From Tharpella sp964457755 (GTDB lineage Bacteria > Desulfobacterota > Anaeroferrophillalia > Anaeroferrophillales > Tharpellaceae), in the NCBI GenBank assembly GCA_964457755.1, contig CAYWGC010000039.1:1-32228 (forward strand): a DNA stretch of 32,228 bases, read 5' to 3'. Below the pieces are notes generated by a model. It did no database searches, was not told the DNA's origin, and worked only from the letters and a program-made list of their open reading frames with translations. The translations under genes were made by a program, and so were the position numbers. Positions 23,374 through 31,584 of this stretch are shown here, one piece after another; positions within the stretch are counted from its first letter, which is position 1, and each line of letters starts with the position of its first letter.

Positions 23374-23427
23374 AATTTTTAAATTTCAATCGGCAGATTG
23401 ACTGCCCACTGCGAAGCTCTGCTTAGC

Positions 23428-25101
23428 TCAATGGGCATGGCCGGGGCTACTGCAGCCGGAGCCGACGCCGGTTTCGAGAGCGGCCTTGAGACGGAAGCTG
23501 TTTTTAGCCACTACCATTTCACCGGGATGGAGTCCGGCGGAGATCTCCACCTCTTTCTCGTTGGCCCGGCCCAAGGTCACCGGGCGGGGTTCAAAACCGT
23601 GATCATCTTGAACGAAGACACAAGTTTGGCCGCCGACATCCTGGAGAATGTCTCTATCGACAACGACTCCGGGCCTGATTTTTTCTGTGATAATTTCAGC
23701 CGTGATAAAGGAACCCGGGCGTAACTCTTCATTCTCGTTGTCGAGGACGATTCGGGCCAGGGTGGTGCGGGTCTTTTCATCAACCAGAGGGGCAACGTAA
23801 TCAATAACAGCCTCTATCGGCTGAGTTTGAGAGGCGACCGTGATCATTACTTTCTGGCCTTTTCTTATGTTGTCGGCATCTTTTTGGTAGAGATCGAGGT
23901 CGACCCAGACGGTTCTAAGGTCGGCTACAACAAAGATCTCCACCGCATCCGAGATTACCTCACCCAGAACAATATTTTTCTTAATGACCCGGCCGCTAAA
24001 GGGGGTGCGCACCGCAAATCTGGTTAACTCCGCAATCGGTTCTGAGGGCAGCTTCTTGAGACCCGCTTCGGTAAAACCTAAGATTCTCAATCTCTGCTCG
24101 CAACTCTGCAGGGTAATCCTGGTTTCGGCGAAATCTCTTTCGGCAGTCAGGTAATCCTGTTCGGAACTGACTTTTTTGCGCCATAATTTTTCTTCACGTT
24201 GAAAGACACTTTTGGCTAATTTGAGATGCTTGGTTGCGGTCAGGTATTCGGTTTTGGCATCGGCCAGCTCACGACTTTCAAGGATCGCCATAACCTCTCC
24301 TTTTTCAACAAAATCTCCGAGAGTACTGCGAACCTCTTGAACAATGCCGGAGACTCGGGGAACGATATGAGCTATCCGGTCACGGTTGAGAGAGATCTCA
24401 CCCCGGGCCTTTGCCAGAACTTCAAGGTGGTTCCTTTTTACCTTCTCAACGACAATCCCAAACCGTTTGATCTCTTCAGCCGACATCCTGATCTCCGAAT
24501 CGGAACAGCTTTCCGCTGCTTGCGGGTTGGCGGGGGCGTGATTGCAATTGGAGTGATCGTCATGTTTTAACTTGTCCTGATTTAATTTGTTTTGTTCTAG
24601 TTTTACCTGGTCATGGTTAGCTGAGTGATCACATTCCTTATGGTCGTAGTTGCTGTGGGCTTCTTCAGCTGACTCGGAATGGTTTTCCGGTTCGGCTGGA
24701 TGAGAGAGATGACCCTGGTCTTGGTTATGATTTGAATGGTCATGGCCGCAATCGGAGTGATCATCATGGGTTAATTTTTCCTGGTGTTCGTGATTTTCGT
24801 GAGACTCTTCAACGTGGTCACGAACTTCTTTAGGTTGGTGATCTTCGTCATGTTGATGAACTTCGATCGGTGCCGGTTCTTTTTCGGTTTTTGGTGCCAC
24901 TCCATGACTGCAGTTGCTGTGGTCATGGTGTTGGTTCTTGTCAGCTTCCTGAGCAAAAAGTTGTCGTGGCCCGAAGACTTGGCTGAATGTCGAGTTTGGA
25001 TCCTGAGAGGTGTAGGGAAGCATGCTCAATGCTAAGAAGAGGGTGGTCAGGGCGAAAATTTTCAAAAAGTTAAAGGTCGGTTGTTTTTCTATGATCTTCA
25101 T
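23428..25101 (-). CDS. RND periplasmic adaptor (CusB/CzcB type) with long His-rich segment
   Basis: 557 residues. A signal anchor (FLKIFALTTLFLALSMLPY) is followed by a His-rich region at residues ~58-188 with 26 His and four Cys, including three related motifs HDHSNCSH, HDDHSDCGH and HDDHSNCNH. The adaptor proper starts near residue 200 (SEIRMSAEEIKRFGIVVEKV), with the lipoyl/barrel-sandwich parts (ARGEISLNRDRIAHIVPRVS, VEKGEVMAILESRELADAKT), a helical hairpin, and the beta-barrel VWVDLDLYQKDADNIRKGQK. Adaptors link the inner-membrane pump to the outer-membrane channel. The His-rich segment probably buffers or delivers metal (inference). GAGGA lies six bases before the ATG at 25101; the TTG at 25113 overlaps that site and is rejected. 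Confidence 0.88.
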   Translation of the reverse strand: MKIIEKQPTFNFLKIFALTTLFLALSMLPYTSQDPNSTFSQVFGPRQLFAQEADKNQHHDHSNCSHGVAPKTEKEPAPIEVHQHDEDHQPKEVRDHVEESHENHEHQEKLTHDDHSDCGHDHSNHNQDQGHLSHPAEPENHSESAEEAHSNYDHKECDHSANHDQVKLEQNKLNQDKLKHDDHSNCNHAPANPQAAESCSDSEIRMSAEEIKRFGIVVEKVKRNHLEVLAKARGEISLNRDRIAHIVPRVSGIVQEVRSTLGDFVEKGEVMAILESRELADAKTEYLTATKHLKLAKSVFQREEKLWRKKVSSEQDYLTAERDFAETRITLQSCEQRLRILGFTEAGLKKLPSEPIAELTRFAVRTPFSGRVIKKNIVLGEVISDAVEIFVVADLRTVWVDLDLYQKDADNIRKGQKVMITVASQTQPIEAVIDYVAPLVDEKTRTTLARIVLDNENEELRPGSFITAEIITEKIRPGVVVDRDILQDVGGQTCVFVQDDHGFEPRPVTLGRANEKEVEISAGLHPGEMVVAKNSFRLKAALETGVGSGCSSPGHAH

Positions 25102-25171
25102 AATTATCCTCAAGTATTAATTGTAGATTAAAACTCTGTGCCTCTAATGCGGAATAGTCCACATTAGATTA

Positions 25172-26512
25172 TTAGAGTTTCTGGGAGATCAGACGTTCAA
25201 TGTTAAGCCTTTGGTTATGGTACTCCTGGAGAGCATCAAGAAGTTGTTCCCTAAGCTCAATCAGGGTTCTCTGGGCATCGAGAACGTCGAGAAATGCAAA
25301 TTGACCCTGTCGGTAGCCGTAATTTATAGATTCAAAGGTCTTTTCGGCCACCGGTAAAATCTGATTTTGCAGAGAATTTACTTCAGCATATGCGGCTTGA
25401 AACTGTTCATGGTTTTGCTGCAAGGCAGTTTTAAGTTTGATGTCGACTATGCGATGGGCACTCTCTCTGCCGGTTACCTGAGCTTTGGCGGTGCTGATGC
25501 CGCCCTGATTGCGGTCAAAAACCGGCAGGGCCATTGAGAATCCGACGAGGAAGGTGTAGTTGTCATTGTCTTCGTGGCGTTTCATACCGCCACCAACAGT
25601 TATGTCCGGTATGGCAGCAGCTTGGGCCAGGCTCAGCCGCGCCTTTTGCAGTTTGATTTCGGTCTGCTGTCGGGCTATTTCAGGGTTTTGCCGGAGCCGC
25701 TCATTGATGCTGTTTAAGGCCGGTGGCTCACTTGTTTTTTCACTGTGGCTAAGAATCTTTTTAAAATGGGGCTCGTCTGTTCCCCACAGAGCTGAGAGTT
25801 GGTAACGAGCCGCAGCCAGTTCTCGATTATACTTGTTTAAGGTAACCCGGTTTTTGCTGACCATTACCTGGGCCCGACTCTTTTCTAAGGGAGAGGTTTT
25901 GCCGGCTTCGACGCGAAGCTTCACGGTATTGAAAACCTCTTCGGCCAGCTGCAGGTTTTCCTTGCCCAGTTCTACTTTTTCCTGAGCTGTCAGCAGAACA
26001 AAAAAAGCTTTGCTTGTATCAGCGATAATGTCGAGACGGATCGTTTCGTAGTCCCAGCCGGCGAGATCGCGTTCGAGATTGGCAATCTGCTGGCGGCTGG
26101 CGCGTTTGCCGCCGAGTTCAAATAATTGATTTAATTGTAGGGTGGTTTCGGCCGATTTAAAGCTGCGACTATCCTCCTCACCTAGAATGTTTTCAACCTC
26201 AAGCCCAATTTCAGGGTTTGGTAAAAGCTTTTCCTGCTGCATAACTCCTTGTTTCGCCTTGATCTCCCAGGAAAAAGTGGCGAGCTCGGGGTTTCGGGCC
26301 AGAGTCAGGGTTAAGGCTTCGTTGAGAGTCAATACGGCGGCTTCAGGAAGCTGCGCAAAAGCGTCGCTCTCTTTTCCGTTTTCGGTCGCCTGATAAGTCG
26401 CCAGCCCCGCCAGCCACGGTCTTTTTTCAGGCAAGTTCGAGGCCTGCCCGGTAAAACCTTTCAAGGGGAGGGCCAAAAATAATGCGATAAGAAGGTATTT
26501 TATGGATTTCAC
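25172..26512 (-). CDS. TolC/CusC/CzcC-type outer-membrane efflux channel
   Basis: 446 residues with a signal peptide (MKSIKYLLIALFLALPLKGF) and the two repeated long-helix regions of the outer-membrane efflux family: LTLNEALTLTLARNPELATF near residue 60, and in the second half RQNPEIARQQTEIKLQKARL, ending QEYHNQRLNIERLISQKL. It lacks a lipobox, so it is not lipidated. It forms the trimeric exit channel for the pump and adaptor encoded just downstream (70-bp spacing to the adaptor start). The start is GTG at 26512 with GGAG seven to eight bases upstream. Confidence 0.88.
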   Translation of the reverse strand: MKSIKYLLIALFLALPLKGFTGQASNLPEKRPWLAGLATYQATENGKESDAFAQLPEAAVLTLNEALTLTLARNPELATFSWEIKAKQGVMQQEKLLPNPEIGLEVENILGEEDSRSFKSAETTLQLNQLFELGGKRASRQQIANLERDLAGWDYETIRLDIIADTSKAFFVLLTAQEKVELGKENLQLAEEVFNTVKLRVEAGKTSPLEKSRAQVMVSKNRVTLNKYNRELAAARYQLSALWGTDEPHFKKILSHSEKTSEPPALNSINERLRQNPEIARQQTEIKLQKARLSLAQAAAIPDITVGGGMKRHEDNDNYTFLVGFSMALPVFDRNQGGISTAKAQVTGRESAHRIVDIKLKTALQQNHEQFQAAYAEVNSLQNQILPVAEKTFESINYGYRQGQFAFLDVLDAQRTLIELREQLLDALQEYHNQRLNIERLISQKL

Positions 26513-26652
26513 AGCTATTCTCCATATCTGTTAATGTTTTAAAAAAGACGTAGCGTCAGTTTAGGTTGCGGTTTCTCTATGTTCTTTGTGGTTTTAAAAT
26601 AGAGCGCAGATGACGGTTAGCATGTTTTGATTTTTAAGAATTGCAGCAAGAT

Positions 26653-26695
26653 GGTGAGCGATCGTTGATCTTTGCTCACCAGAGTGGGGGGGGGG
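26653..26695. repeat. 7-bp hairpin and G10 tract between His-rich gene and channel gene
   Basis: GGTGAGC (26653-26659) and GCTCACC (26674-26680) form an inverted repeat, and ten consecutive G lie at 26686-26695, seven bases from the stop of the His-rich gene. No T-run follows on either strand, so this is not a standard terminator. The homopolymer could vary in length or be a sequencing weak point. Confidence 0.45.
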
Positions 26696-26701
26696 TAAAA
26701 C

Positions 26702-27190
26702 TCAAATCAGAAGGATCACGCTCTTAAGGAGAGCAAGGGATGGGTTTGCTGTTGTGTGGTTAGTTGGGATAGAAGAGGTCTTTTGTGCGGGGAAAACCAA
26801 AGTTGTGTGGTTTGTGGTGAGAAAAATTGGTTTGGCAGTAAAATCAGTACTTTTCTCAAGCTGTTTTCGCCGAGGGGCAAAAAATTGCAGAGAGATTTCA
26901 ATGTCATTGCAGGCAGAGCAACATTGGTTGGCAACCGTAAAGAGGGCGTTTTTTGACAGGCCTGAGTTATGGCTCTGGTGCTCGTGGTTACAATGGTTGT
27001 GAGTATGATGCTGGTGTTGGCCATGAAGGTGTTCGGTCAGGCAGTGATCACTGCTATGGAGAAGTTCAAGTTCAACCTCACCATGATGATCAGAACAGAT
27101 CACCGCTTGTCCAAGACCGCTTCCGTACGAGAAGAAACAGGAAACAACCAGAAACCAGACAGCTAGATTTTTTCTTATTAATCGAGGCAA
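26702..27190 (-). CDS. His-rich secreted protein, first gene of metal-efflux operon
   Basis: 162 residues: a hydrophobic signal sequence (AVWFLVVSCFFSYGSGLG), then a His-rich metal-binding stretch (HLHGQHQHHTHNHCNHEHQS), a Cys pair in NQCCSACND, and a hydrophobic C-terminus LALLKSVILLI. No named family comes to mind. Similar small His/Cys-rich periplasmic proteins often precede HME-RND genes, where they may bind or sense the metal. The only available start is TTG at 27190 with no visible Shine-Dalgarno sequence, so the N-terminus is uncertain. The reading frames on the opposite strand are its mirror image and not genes. Confidence 0.6.
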   Translation of the reverse strand: MPRLIRKNLAVWFLVVSCFFSYGSGLGQAVICSDHHGEVELELLHSSDHCLTEHLHGQHQHHTHNHCNHEHQSHNSGLSKNALFTVANQCCSACNDIEISLQFFAPRRKQLEKSTDFTAKPIFLTTNHTTLVFPAQKTSSIPTNHTTANPSLALLKSVILLI

Positions 27191-27256
27191 AATATAAAAC
27201 CAAACAATTGAAAGTTGAGATGACTCGGTTGCGCTATTTGAGTGATAGAGTAATTT

Positions 27257-27288
27257 ATCATACTATATTAGTCGCCTATTGCTGTCAA
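27257..27288 (-). promoter_or_regulatory. Candidate promoter of the metal-efflux operon, possibly MerR-type spacing
   Basis: On the minus strand a perfect -35 TTGACA (27288-27283) is followed by TATGAT after a 20-bp spacer (27262-27257) or by the poorer TAGTAT after 17 bp (27265-27260). Spacers of 19-20 bp are the hallmark of promoters activated by MerR-family metal sensors. TGATA (27243-27247) and TATCA (27256-27260) form a small dyad overlapping the -10. It lies 67 bp or more upstream of the His-rich gene. No sensor gene is in the window. The rest of the 349-bp intergenic stretch up to 27540 shows nothing I can name. Confidence 0.45.
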
Positions 27289-27539
27289 GTTGTTTTCTTC
27301 TTTTCCTCAAACCAAGTATCTGCCCTGGTTGGGTGACTGAGAGCTGATCAGGAGTAGAGAGATGAGACGTTTCAGTTCAAGTGGGATTCATTTAAACTGG
27401 AGCAGTTAATTGACAGGATGATGTTAAAAGTGTTAGTCGGATTTCAGTTAGCTAAGGTTTATCATGATTGGCAATGGCCTCTTGCTTTTTTCCAGTCATT
27501 ATCTGTTTTTTGGGCCTCTTGAATTCTGTTTGTATAGTC

Positions 27540-28301
27540 ATGAAGTGTTTAATTGTAATTCCAGCTTATAATGAAGCTGCCAGCATTGGCAGGGTTTTAG
27601 AATCCCTGGCTGCACTAGGGCGGGGATTTGAGGTTCTGGTTGTTAATGACGGCTCCCGAGACGATACCGTCTCCGAGGTCCGTAGCCATGGATCTGCTAC
27701 GGTTTTAGATTTAGCCTGTAATCTTGGTATTGGCGGAGCGGTGCAGACCGGTTTTCACTACGCGTTGCGCCATGATGTTGATGTCTTGGTTAAGTTTGAT
27801 GGTGATGGGCAACACTTGGCGCAGGAGATTGATAAACTTTTGGAGCCCCTGCTGGCGGGTCGCTCTGATGTTGTCATAGGTTCTCGCTTTCTGGTTGATG
27901 GAGGGTTTAAATCAACCTTTGGCAGGCGTTTGGGGATAAGGCTTCTGGCTTTGGTGAATTCTCTGTTTCTGGGCTATCGGATTCATGATAATACCTCCGG
28001 TTTCCGGGCCTATAATCGCAAAGCAATTGAGTTTTTAGCTGAACACTATCCAGCTATCGATTACCCGGAGCCGGAAGAGGTGGTCTTGCTGGTTAGGAAT
28101 GGTTTTCGCGTGACCGAAACAGCCGTGGTTATGGCCCCGCGTCAGGGGGGCAGCTCGTCAATCAGTTTAGGTCGTTCGGTTCACTATATGGCTAAGGTTT
28201 TGCTGGCAATAATGATGGTTTCTCTGCGGCCGGTTGTCGACAAGCATAGAACAAAGGTGCCTAAAGTAATGGCTCTTGAGACGAATTGTGATGAAAAATG
28301 A
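27540..28301 (+). CDS. GT2 glycosyltransferase, dolichol-phosphate-mannose-synthase-like
   Basis: 253 residues of the GT-A fold: LIVIPAYNEAASIGRVLESL at the start, VVNDGSRDDT, the DxD-type motif FDGDGQH, GSRFLVDGG, and DNTSGFRAYNRKAI. It lacks the C-terminal membrane helices of the longer DPM/ArnC types. Such enzymes transfer a sugar from a nucleotide sugar to a polyprenyl phosphate on the cytoplasmic face of the inner membrane. It overlaps the DUF2304 gene by 4 bp, a pairing often seen in polysaccharide loci. The ATG at 27540 fits the family N-terminus but has no Shine-Dalgarno sequence; the TTG at 27468 would add a hydrophobic leader and is less likely. Confidence 0.85.
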   Translation: MKCLIVIPAYNEAASIGRVLESLAALGRGFEVLVVNDGSRDDTVSEVRSHGSATVLDLACNLGIGGAVQTGFHYALRHDVDVLVKFDGDGQHLAQEIDKLLEPLLAGRSDVVIGSRFLVDGGFKSTFGRRLGIRLLALVNSLFLGYRIHDNTSGFRAYNRKAIEFLAEHYPAIDYPEPEEVVLLVRNGFRVTETAVVMAPRQGGSSSISLGRSVHYMAKVLLAIMMVSLRPVVDKHRTKVPKVMALETNCDEK

Positions 28302-28672
28302 TTTTTGACCGCCTGTTAATCGTTGCTGCTCTTTCCAGCTTGGCTTTTCTGCTGTTGGTGCTGGAGTTGATCCGTCGTCGCCGTCTGGATGAGGGTTACG
28401 CCCTGCTCTGGCTGGTTTGCGGCCTGCTCTTTCTTGGTTTCTCGATCTGGCGAAAAGCGCTCGACTATCTGGCCGGGATTGTTGGGATCTACTACCCGCC
28501 AGCAGCTTTATTGCTTTTGTTGATTATCGGTCTTTTTATGGTCATGATCCAGTTCTCAGTTGTTATCACGCGTCAACGGCACCAGATTAAGTCCCTGACC
28601 CAGCGTTTGGCCCTGCTGGAAGAGGAACAAAAGCAAGTTTTTAAGGTATCGCTTCCAGATGATGGTCGTTGA
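28298..28672 (+). CDS. DUF2304 small membrane protein
   Basis: 124 residues with three hydrophobic helices (LLIVAALSSLAFLLLVLELI, YALLWLVCGLLFLGF, PPAALLLLLIIGLFMVMIQF) and a C-terminal charged helix (IKSLTQRLALLEEEQKQVF) that looks like a short coiled coil. This is the DUF2304 layout. The gene regularly follows a DPM1-like GT2 gene, as here with an ATGA overlap, so it probably assists that transferase at the membrane. The biochemical role is not known. Confidence 0.85.
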   Translation: MIFDRLLIVAALSSLAFLLLVLELIRRRRLDEGYALLWLVCGLLFLGFSIWRKALDYLAGIVGIYYPPAALLLLLIIGLFMVMIQFSVVITRQRHQIKSLTQRLALLEEEQKQVFKVSLPDDGR

Positions 28673-28702
28673 CAATGAAACTGATGCTTGCGGCTTGAAG
28701 TT

Positions 28703-29344
28703 TTAGAAGGAGTTGTTGCTAAAATGATTTGCAGTTGTAATGTAAAAGTCAGATTTTTTCTCATAAATCACTTGGAGCTCATGATGAGTTAATAGGGTTT
28801 CGGGCCACTTCATATTCAGCGGGAAGTATTGCTTCTTTGTTATGTGGAACTCATCGACGGTGTTGAGATTATGGTTTAGGAAAAATGCACTATCAATGAA
28901 TGTTCTATGGGTATTGTTGAAAGAAAAACCATTTTTACCCGGAACAATGATGACAATTTTCTTAATGTCAAGGCGGTTACAGGTTTTTATCAAAGAACGG
29001 ATTACACGCTCTGGTTGCTCGAGATGCTCCATGACATGACTAATCAGTAATGTGTCATAAATGCCGGGTTTGAATTCAGATAGTTGGTACTTGTCTTTAT
29101 TGGGGTTGTATGGCTGAACATTCAACATTTTTTGTTTGCAATGATCAACTGTTGATTCATTGATTTCAAGTCCGATTGAACCAGCAGGAAGCCTTTGAAG
29201 CATTTCCCCTATGCCGCACCCGAAATCAATTGTTTTCCCTGTAGTCAGTTTTAAAGCGCTATTCAGGTAAATATTCCGGATGTACTGCCGTAAAAGGCTT
29301 CTTTTTTTCAACTGACTTTCGGTATATTCTTTAGTATAATCCAT
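28703..29344 (-). CDS. Class I SAM-dependent methyltransferase
   Basis: 213 residues. Motif I is TIDFGCGIGEMLQ, with the acidic residue of motif II in IGLEINES, and YDTLLISHVMEHLEQPERVI as the motif IV/post region, the pattern of Methyltransf_11/23 proteins in polysaccharide clusters. The substrate cannot be read off; a sugar or lipid-linked glycan is likely from the neighbours. The gene is AT-rich, stands against the direction of its neighbours and has no Shine-Dalgarno sequence before the ATG, suggesting separate acquisition. Confidence 0.8.
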   Translation of the reverse strand: MDYTKEYTESQLKKRSLLRQYIRNIYLNSALKLTTGKTIDFGCGIGEMLQRLPAGSIGLEINESTVDHCKQKMLNVQPYNPNKDKYQLSEFKPGIYDTLLISHVMEHLEQPERVIRSLIKTCNRLDIKKIVIIVPGKNGFSFNNTHRTFIDSAFFLNHNLNTVDEFHITKKQYFPLNMKWPETLLTHHELQVIYEKKSDFYITTANHFSNNSF

Positions 29345-29410
29345 ATATAGTAATTTACTGTTGAATTGTCGTGAGATGTAGTTAAGGGCCCTATTTTGAG
29401 ATAACGTTAA

Positions 29411-30421
29411 ATGAATTTAGAAGCAAGCATTATAGTTGTAACTTACGACAGTGAAAGATGGATTGAAAACTGTCTCAGAGCTTTGCAAGCTCAATCGTTC
29501 GACAAGGCATATGAGATTGTTGTGGTGGACAATGGCAGTAGCGACAAAACCTGCGATATTATTCGTAGTAAATTTCCAACTGCCAGACTTTTTGAAAGTG
29601 AAAATCGTGGGTTTGGGGCCGGGAACAATCTCGGGGCAAAAAAGGCACAGGGTAAATATCTGGCATTTATTAATCCTGACACCATTGCTGATAGCCAGTG
29701 GTTGGTTGAGTTACTTCGCCCTTTGGAAAGGTCGGGAATTGTTACAACCTCAAAAATTCTCTTAATGGAAGAACCTGAACTGGTTAACACTTGTGGCAGC
29801 AGTCTCCATTTTACTGGTTTTGGATTTGTTAATCATTACCGTGAGCTGTCTGAAAATTTTTACGAAGATTTTGAGGTTGATGGTATTTCCGGGGCAGCCT
29901 TTGCCATGCGTAAGAAGGATTATGACCGTTGCGGAGGTTTTGATGAGGATTTTTTTCTCTATATGGAAGATGTGGAGTTATCATGGAGAATCAAACAAAA
30001 AAAACTATACATTATATGTGCAGTAAAGTCTACTACTCAGCACAAATATCATCTGGAAGTTAACCCAAATAAAATATTATTACTTGAGCAAGGCAGACTT
30101 TTTCTTCTTCGCAAACATCTGACAATGGTGAGTTGGTTTGTTCTTGCTCCCAGCTTGTTGCTTTCTGTAAGCTTCTCTTTCGTCAAAAGTGTAACTGTTT
30201 CACCTGTTGGTGTCTATTATTGGTGCAAAGCTATTCATAAAGGTTTCTCATATCCTCTTACTGGAAGTGGTTCGCCCAATAAAATCTGGCAGTACTTAAC
30301 TACTAAAATTCCATTTCACCTGTTTTCGACGAATGTTTACGTTCGTAAAATCGGTGCGGCCTTGAATGTCTTCTATGCAGTCAATTTTAAAAGCGCAGTT
30401 TTTTTTAGCCGAATAAGATAA
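29411..30421 (+). CDS. GT2 glycosyltransferase, rhamnosyltransferase (WbbL)-like
   Basis: 336 residues. ASIIVVTYDSERWIENCLRA is the GT2 start, VVVDNGSSDKT the UDP/dTDP-binding turn, and the acidic motif is in LAFINPDT; GAAFAMRKKDYDRCGGFDED followed by FFLYMEDVELSWR is the WbbL-type acceptor/catalytic region with the E-D pair. The C-terminus has a hydrophobic stretch (SWFVLAPSLLLSVSFSFV) that may associate with the membrane. It probably adds a deoxysugar to a lipid-linked glycan. It is divergent from the methyltransferase with 66 bp between the starts; codon use is AT-rich. Confidence 0.87.
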   Translation: MNLEASIIVVTYDSERWIENCLRALQAQSFDKAYEIVVVDNGSSDKTCDIIRSKFPTARLFESENRGFGAGNNLGAKKAQGKYLAFINPDTIADSQWLVELLRPLERSGIVTTSKILLMEEPELVNTCGSSLHFTGFGFVNHYRELSENFYEDFEVDGISGAAFAMRKKDYDRCGGFDEDFFLYMEDVELSWRIKQKKLYIICAVKSTTQHKYHLEVNPNKILLLEQGRLFLLRKHLTMVSWFVLAPSLLLSVSFSFVKSVTVSPVGVYYWCKAIHKGFSYPLTGSGSPNKIWQYLTTKIPFHLFSTNVYVRKIGAALNVFYAVNFKSAVFFSRIR

Positions 30422-30432
30422 AGGTGAAAATT

Positions 30433-30810
30433 ATGTATTTAGTTATCTTTTACGCCGTTATTTTTTCTGTTTGTACGGCTGGATCTATTGTGCTTATCGG
30501 CGATCGCTCACTGATATCAGGAAATCTTCTCTCATTTTCCAAAATAATTCAAATCGTTTTTCATTGGAAGTTTATAACTTCTATGGTGCTGGCAATAGGG
30601 GCACGGTTTATCTTTATTTTTTTAAATAATCACCTGTTAGGGATCCCAACACTGGCGAAAAATGCAACAACTGCAACGGCTTTTATTGCGGCATCTTCAT
30701 ATGTAGCTATCATAATGGTCAATATGGTTTTTCTTGATGAGCGCCTGACACTTTCACAGGCAATTGGAAGCGTTATAATTATGATAGGAATTTGTTTGGT
30801 TGTGAAATGA
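30433..30810 (+). CDS. Small EamA/SMR-like four-helix membrane protein
   Basis: 125 residues with four predicted membrane helices: LVIFYAVIFSVCTAGSIVLI, a second around FITSMVLAIGARFIFIF, a third around TATAFIAASSYVAIIMVNMV, and a fourth AIGSVIIMIGICLVV. The FLDERLTLSQAIGSVIIMIG ending matches the last repeat unit of EamA and SMR-type transporters (compare ArnE/ArnF). In this setting it may flip a lipid-linked sugar (inference). AAGGTG lies six bases before the ATG at 30433; the GTG at 30424 overlaps that site. Confidence 0.72.
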   Translation: MYLVIFYAVIFSVCTAGSIVLIGDRSLISGNLLSFSKIIQIVFHWKFITSMVLAIGARFIFIFLNNHLLGIPTLAKNATTATAFIAASSYVAIIMVNMVFLDERLTLSQAIGSVIIMIGICLVVK

Positions 30811-30834
30811 CTGTATGGCTCAAGTGTTTTATAT

Positions 30835-30864
30835 GACTGACTAAATTGAATAATTTAGTCAGTC
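30835..30864. terminator. 13-bp perfect hairpin with 4-base loop
   Basis: GACTGACTAAATT and AATTTAGTCAGTC pair perfectly around GAAT, 24 bases after the EamA-like stop. The stem is long but A/T-rich, and no pure T-run follows (TTGAAATGTT). It may be a terminator or an insertion-derived palindrome. Confidence 0.5.
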
Positions 30865-30930
30865 TTGAAATGTTACTTCTCTTTTTTGGTAGATGTGCAT
30901 GTTGCAATTTTAGGGGTTGTAGGGAGAAAG

Positions 30931-31584
30931 ATGGAAATTGGTAAAATCGCACGAAAAGTACTTGGGAAACATTTCCATATTATTGGTAGTCTGTATCGCT
31001 CAGTATTTGTTGATTTATATGTAGTTTCACAGTCAATCTCTCCTTATATCTTTCGAGGGTCTATAATTGTTGATGTTGGCGGTGGGGATGGAGAACTGTT
31101 GAATTCTCTGTTATCATTAAGGCCTGATATTAAAGTCAAGATGATTGACAGAAGTAAGTGTATCGGTGGTTCTCTCAAGGAAGAATTTTCGAGTAGAGTT
31201 GAATTGTTTCCCGGAATAGGAATGGATAGGTTTACCAATGTAGAACATCATAAATTTGATGTTGTTTTGATTAGCGATGTAGTTCATCATATCTCTGATG
31301 AAGAGCGCGGAGAGTTTTTTTCTGATCTCAGAAAAATGGTTGGTGATAAGAATGGGATACGAATAATTATCAAAGATATTGAACCAGGTTACTATAGGGC
31401 ATCATTAAGTCGTATCGCCGACCGTTATATCAGTGGTGATAAAAATGTATCACTTATAGGGAGTAGGGATATTTCCAGGATGGTTTTGGAAGCTTTTGGA
31501 GAGTCGTTGACTGTTGAGAGAACAGATCTTTTTAGCCGGGATAAGCCTAATTTTGCAATAGTGTTTTCCCGTAAGCAGGCATAG
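30931..31584 (+). CDS. SAM-dependent methyltransferase
   Basis: 217 residues. Motif I is IIVDVGGGDGELLNSLLSL, the acidic residue of motif II is in VKMIDRS, and FDVVLISDVVHHISDEERGE is motif IV with the following helix; IKDIEPG is the later strand. This is the Methyltransf_12/25 type, often found in glycan and lipid biosynthesis loci. The substrate is unknown. GGGAG lies about six bases before the ATG at 30931; an upstream ATG at 30865 would add a hydrophobic 22-residue stretch and overlaps the hairpin region, so I reject it. AT-rich like its neighbours. Confidence 0.78.
   Translation: MEIGKIARKVLGKHFHIIGSLYRSVFVDLYVVSQSISPYIFRGSIIVDVGGGDGELLNSLLSLRPDIKVKMIDRSKCIGGSLKEEFSSRVELFPGIGMDRFTNVEHHKFDVVLISDVVHHISDEERGEFFSDLRKMVGDKNGIRIIIKDIEPGYYRASLSRIADRYISGDKNVSLIGSRDISRMVLEAFGESLTVERTDLFSRDKPNFAIVFSRKQA

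Noticed and set aside
23140..23382. 80-codon plus-strand reading frame between adaptor and pump genes
   Set aside because: It is made entirely of the MITE-like element with inverted ends, hairpin and dispersed repeat; it shows no protein family pattern.
26753..27336. Several plus-strand reading frames opposite the His-rich gene
   Set aside because: They mirror the His-rich minus-strand gene; that strand has a signal peptide and metal-binding pattern and the plus strand does not.
27468..27539. TTG start at 27468 for the DPM1-like glycosyltransferase
   Set aside because: It would place a hydrophobic stretch before the conserved GT2 start; ATG at 27540 fits the family better.
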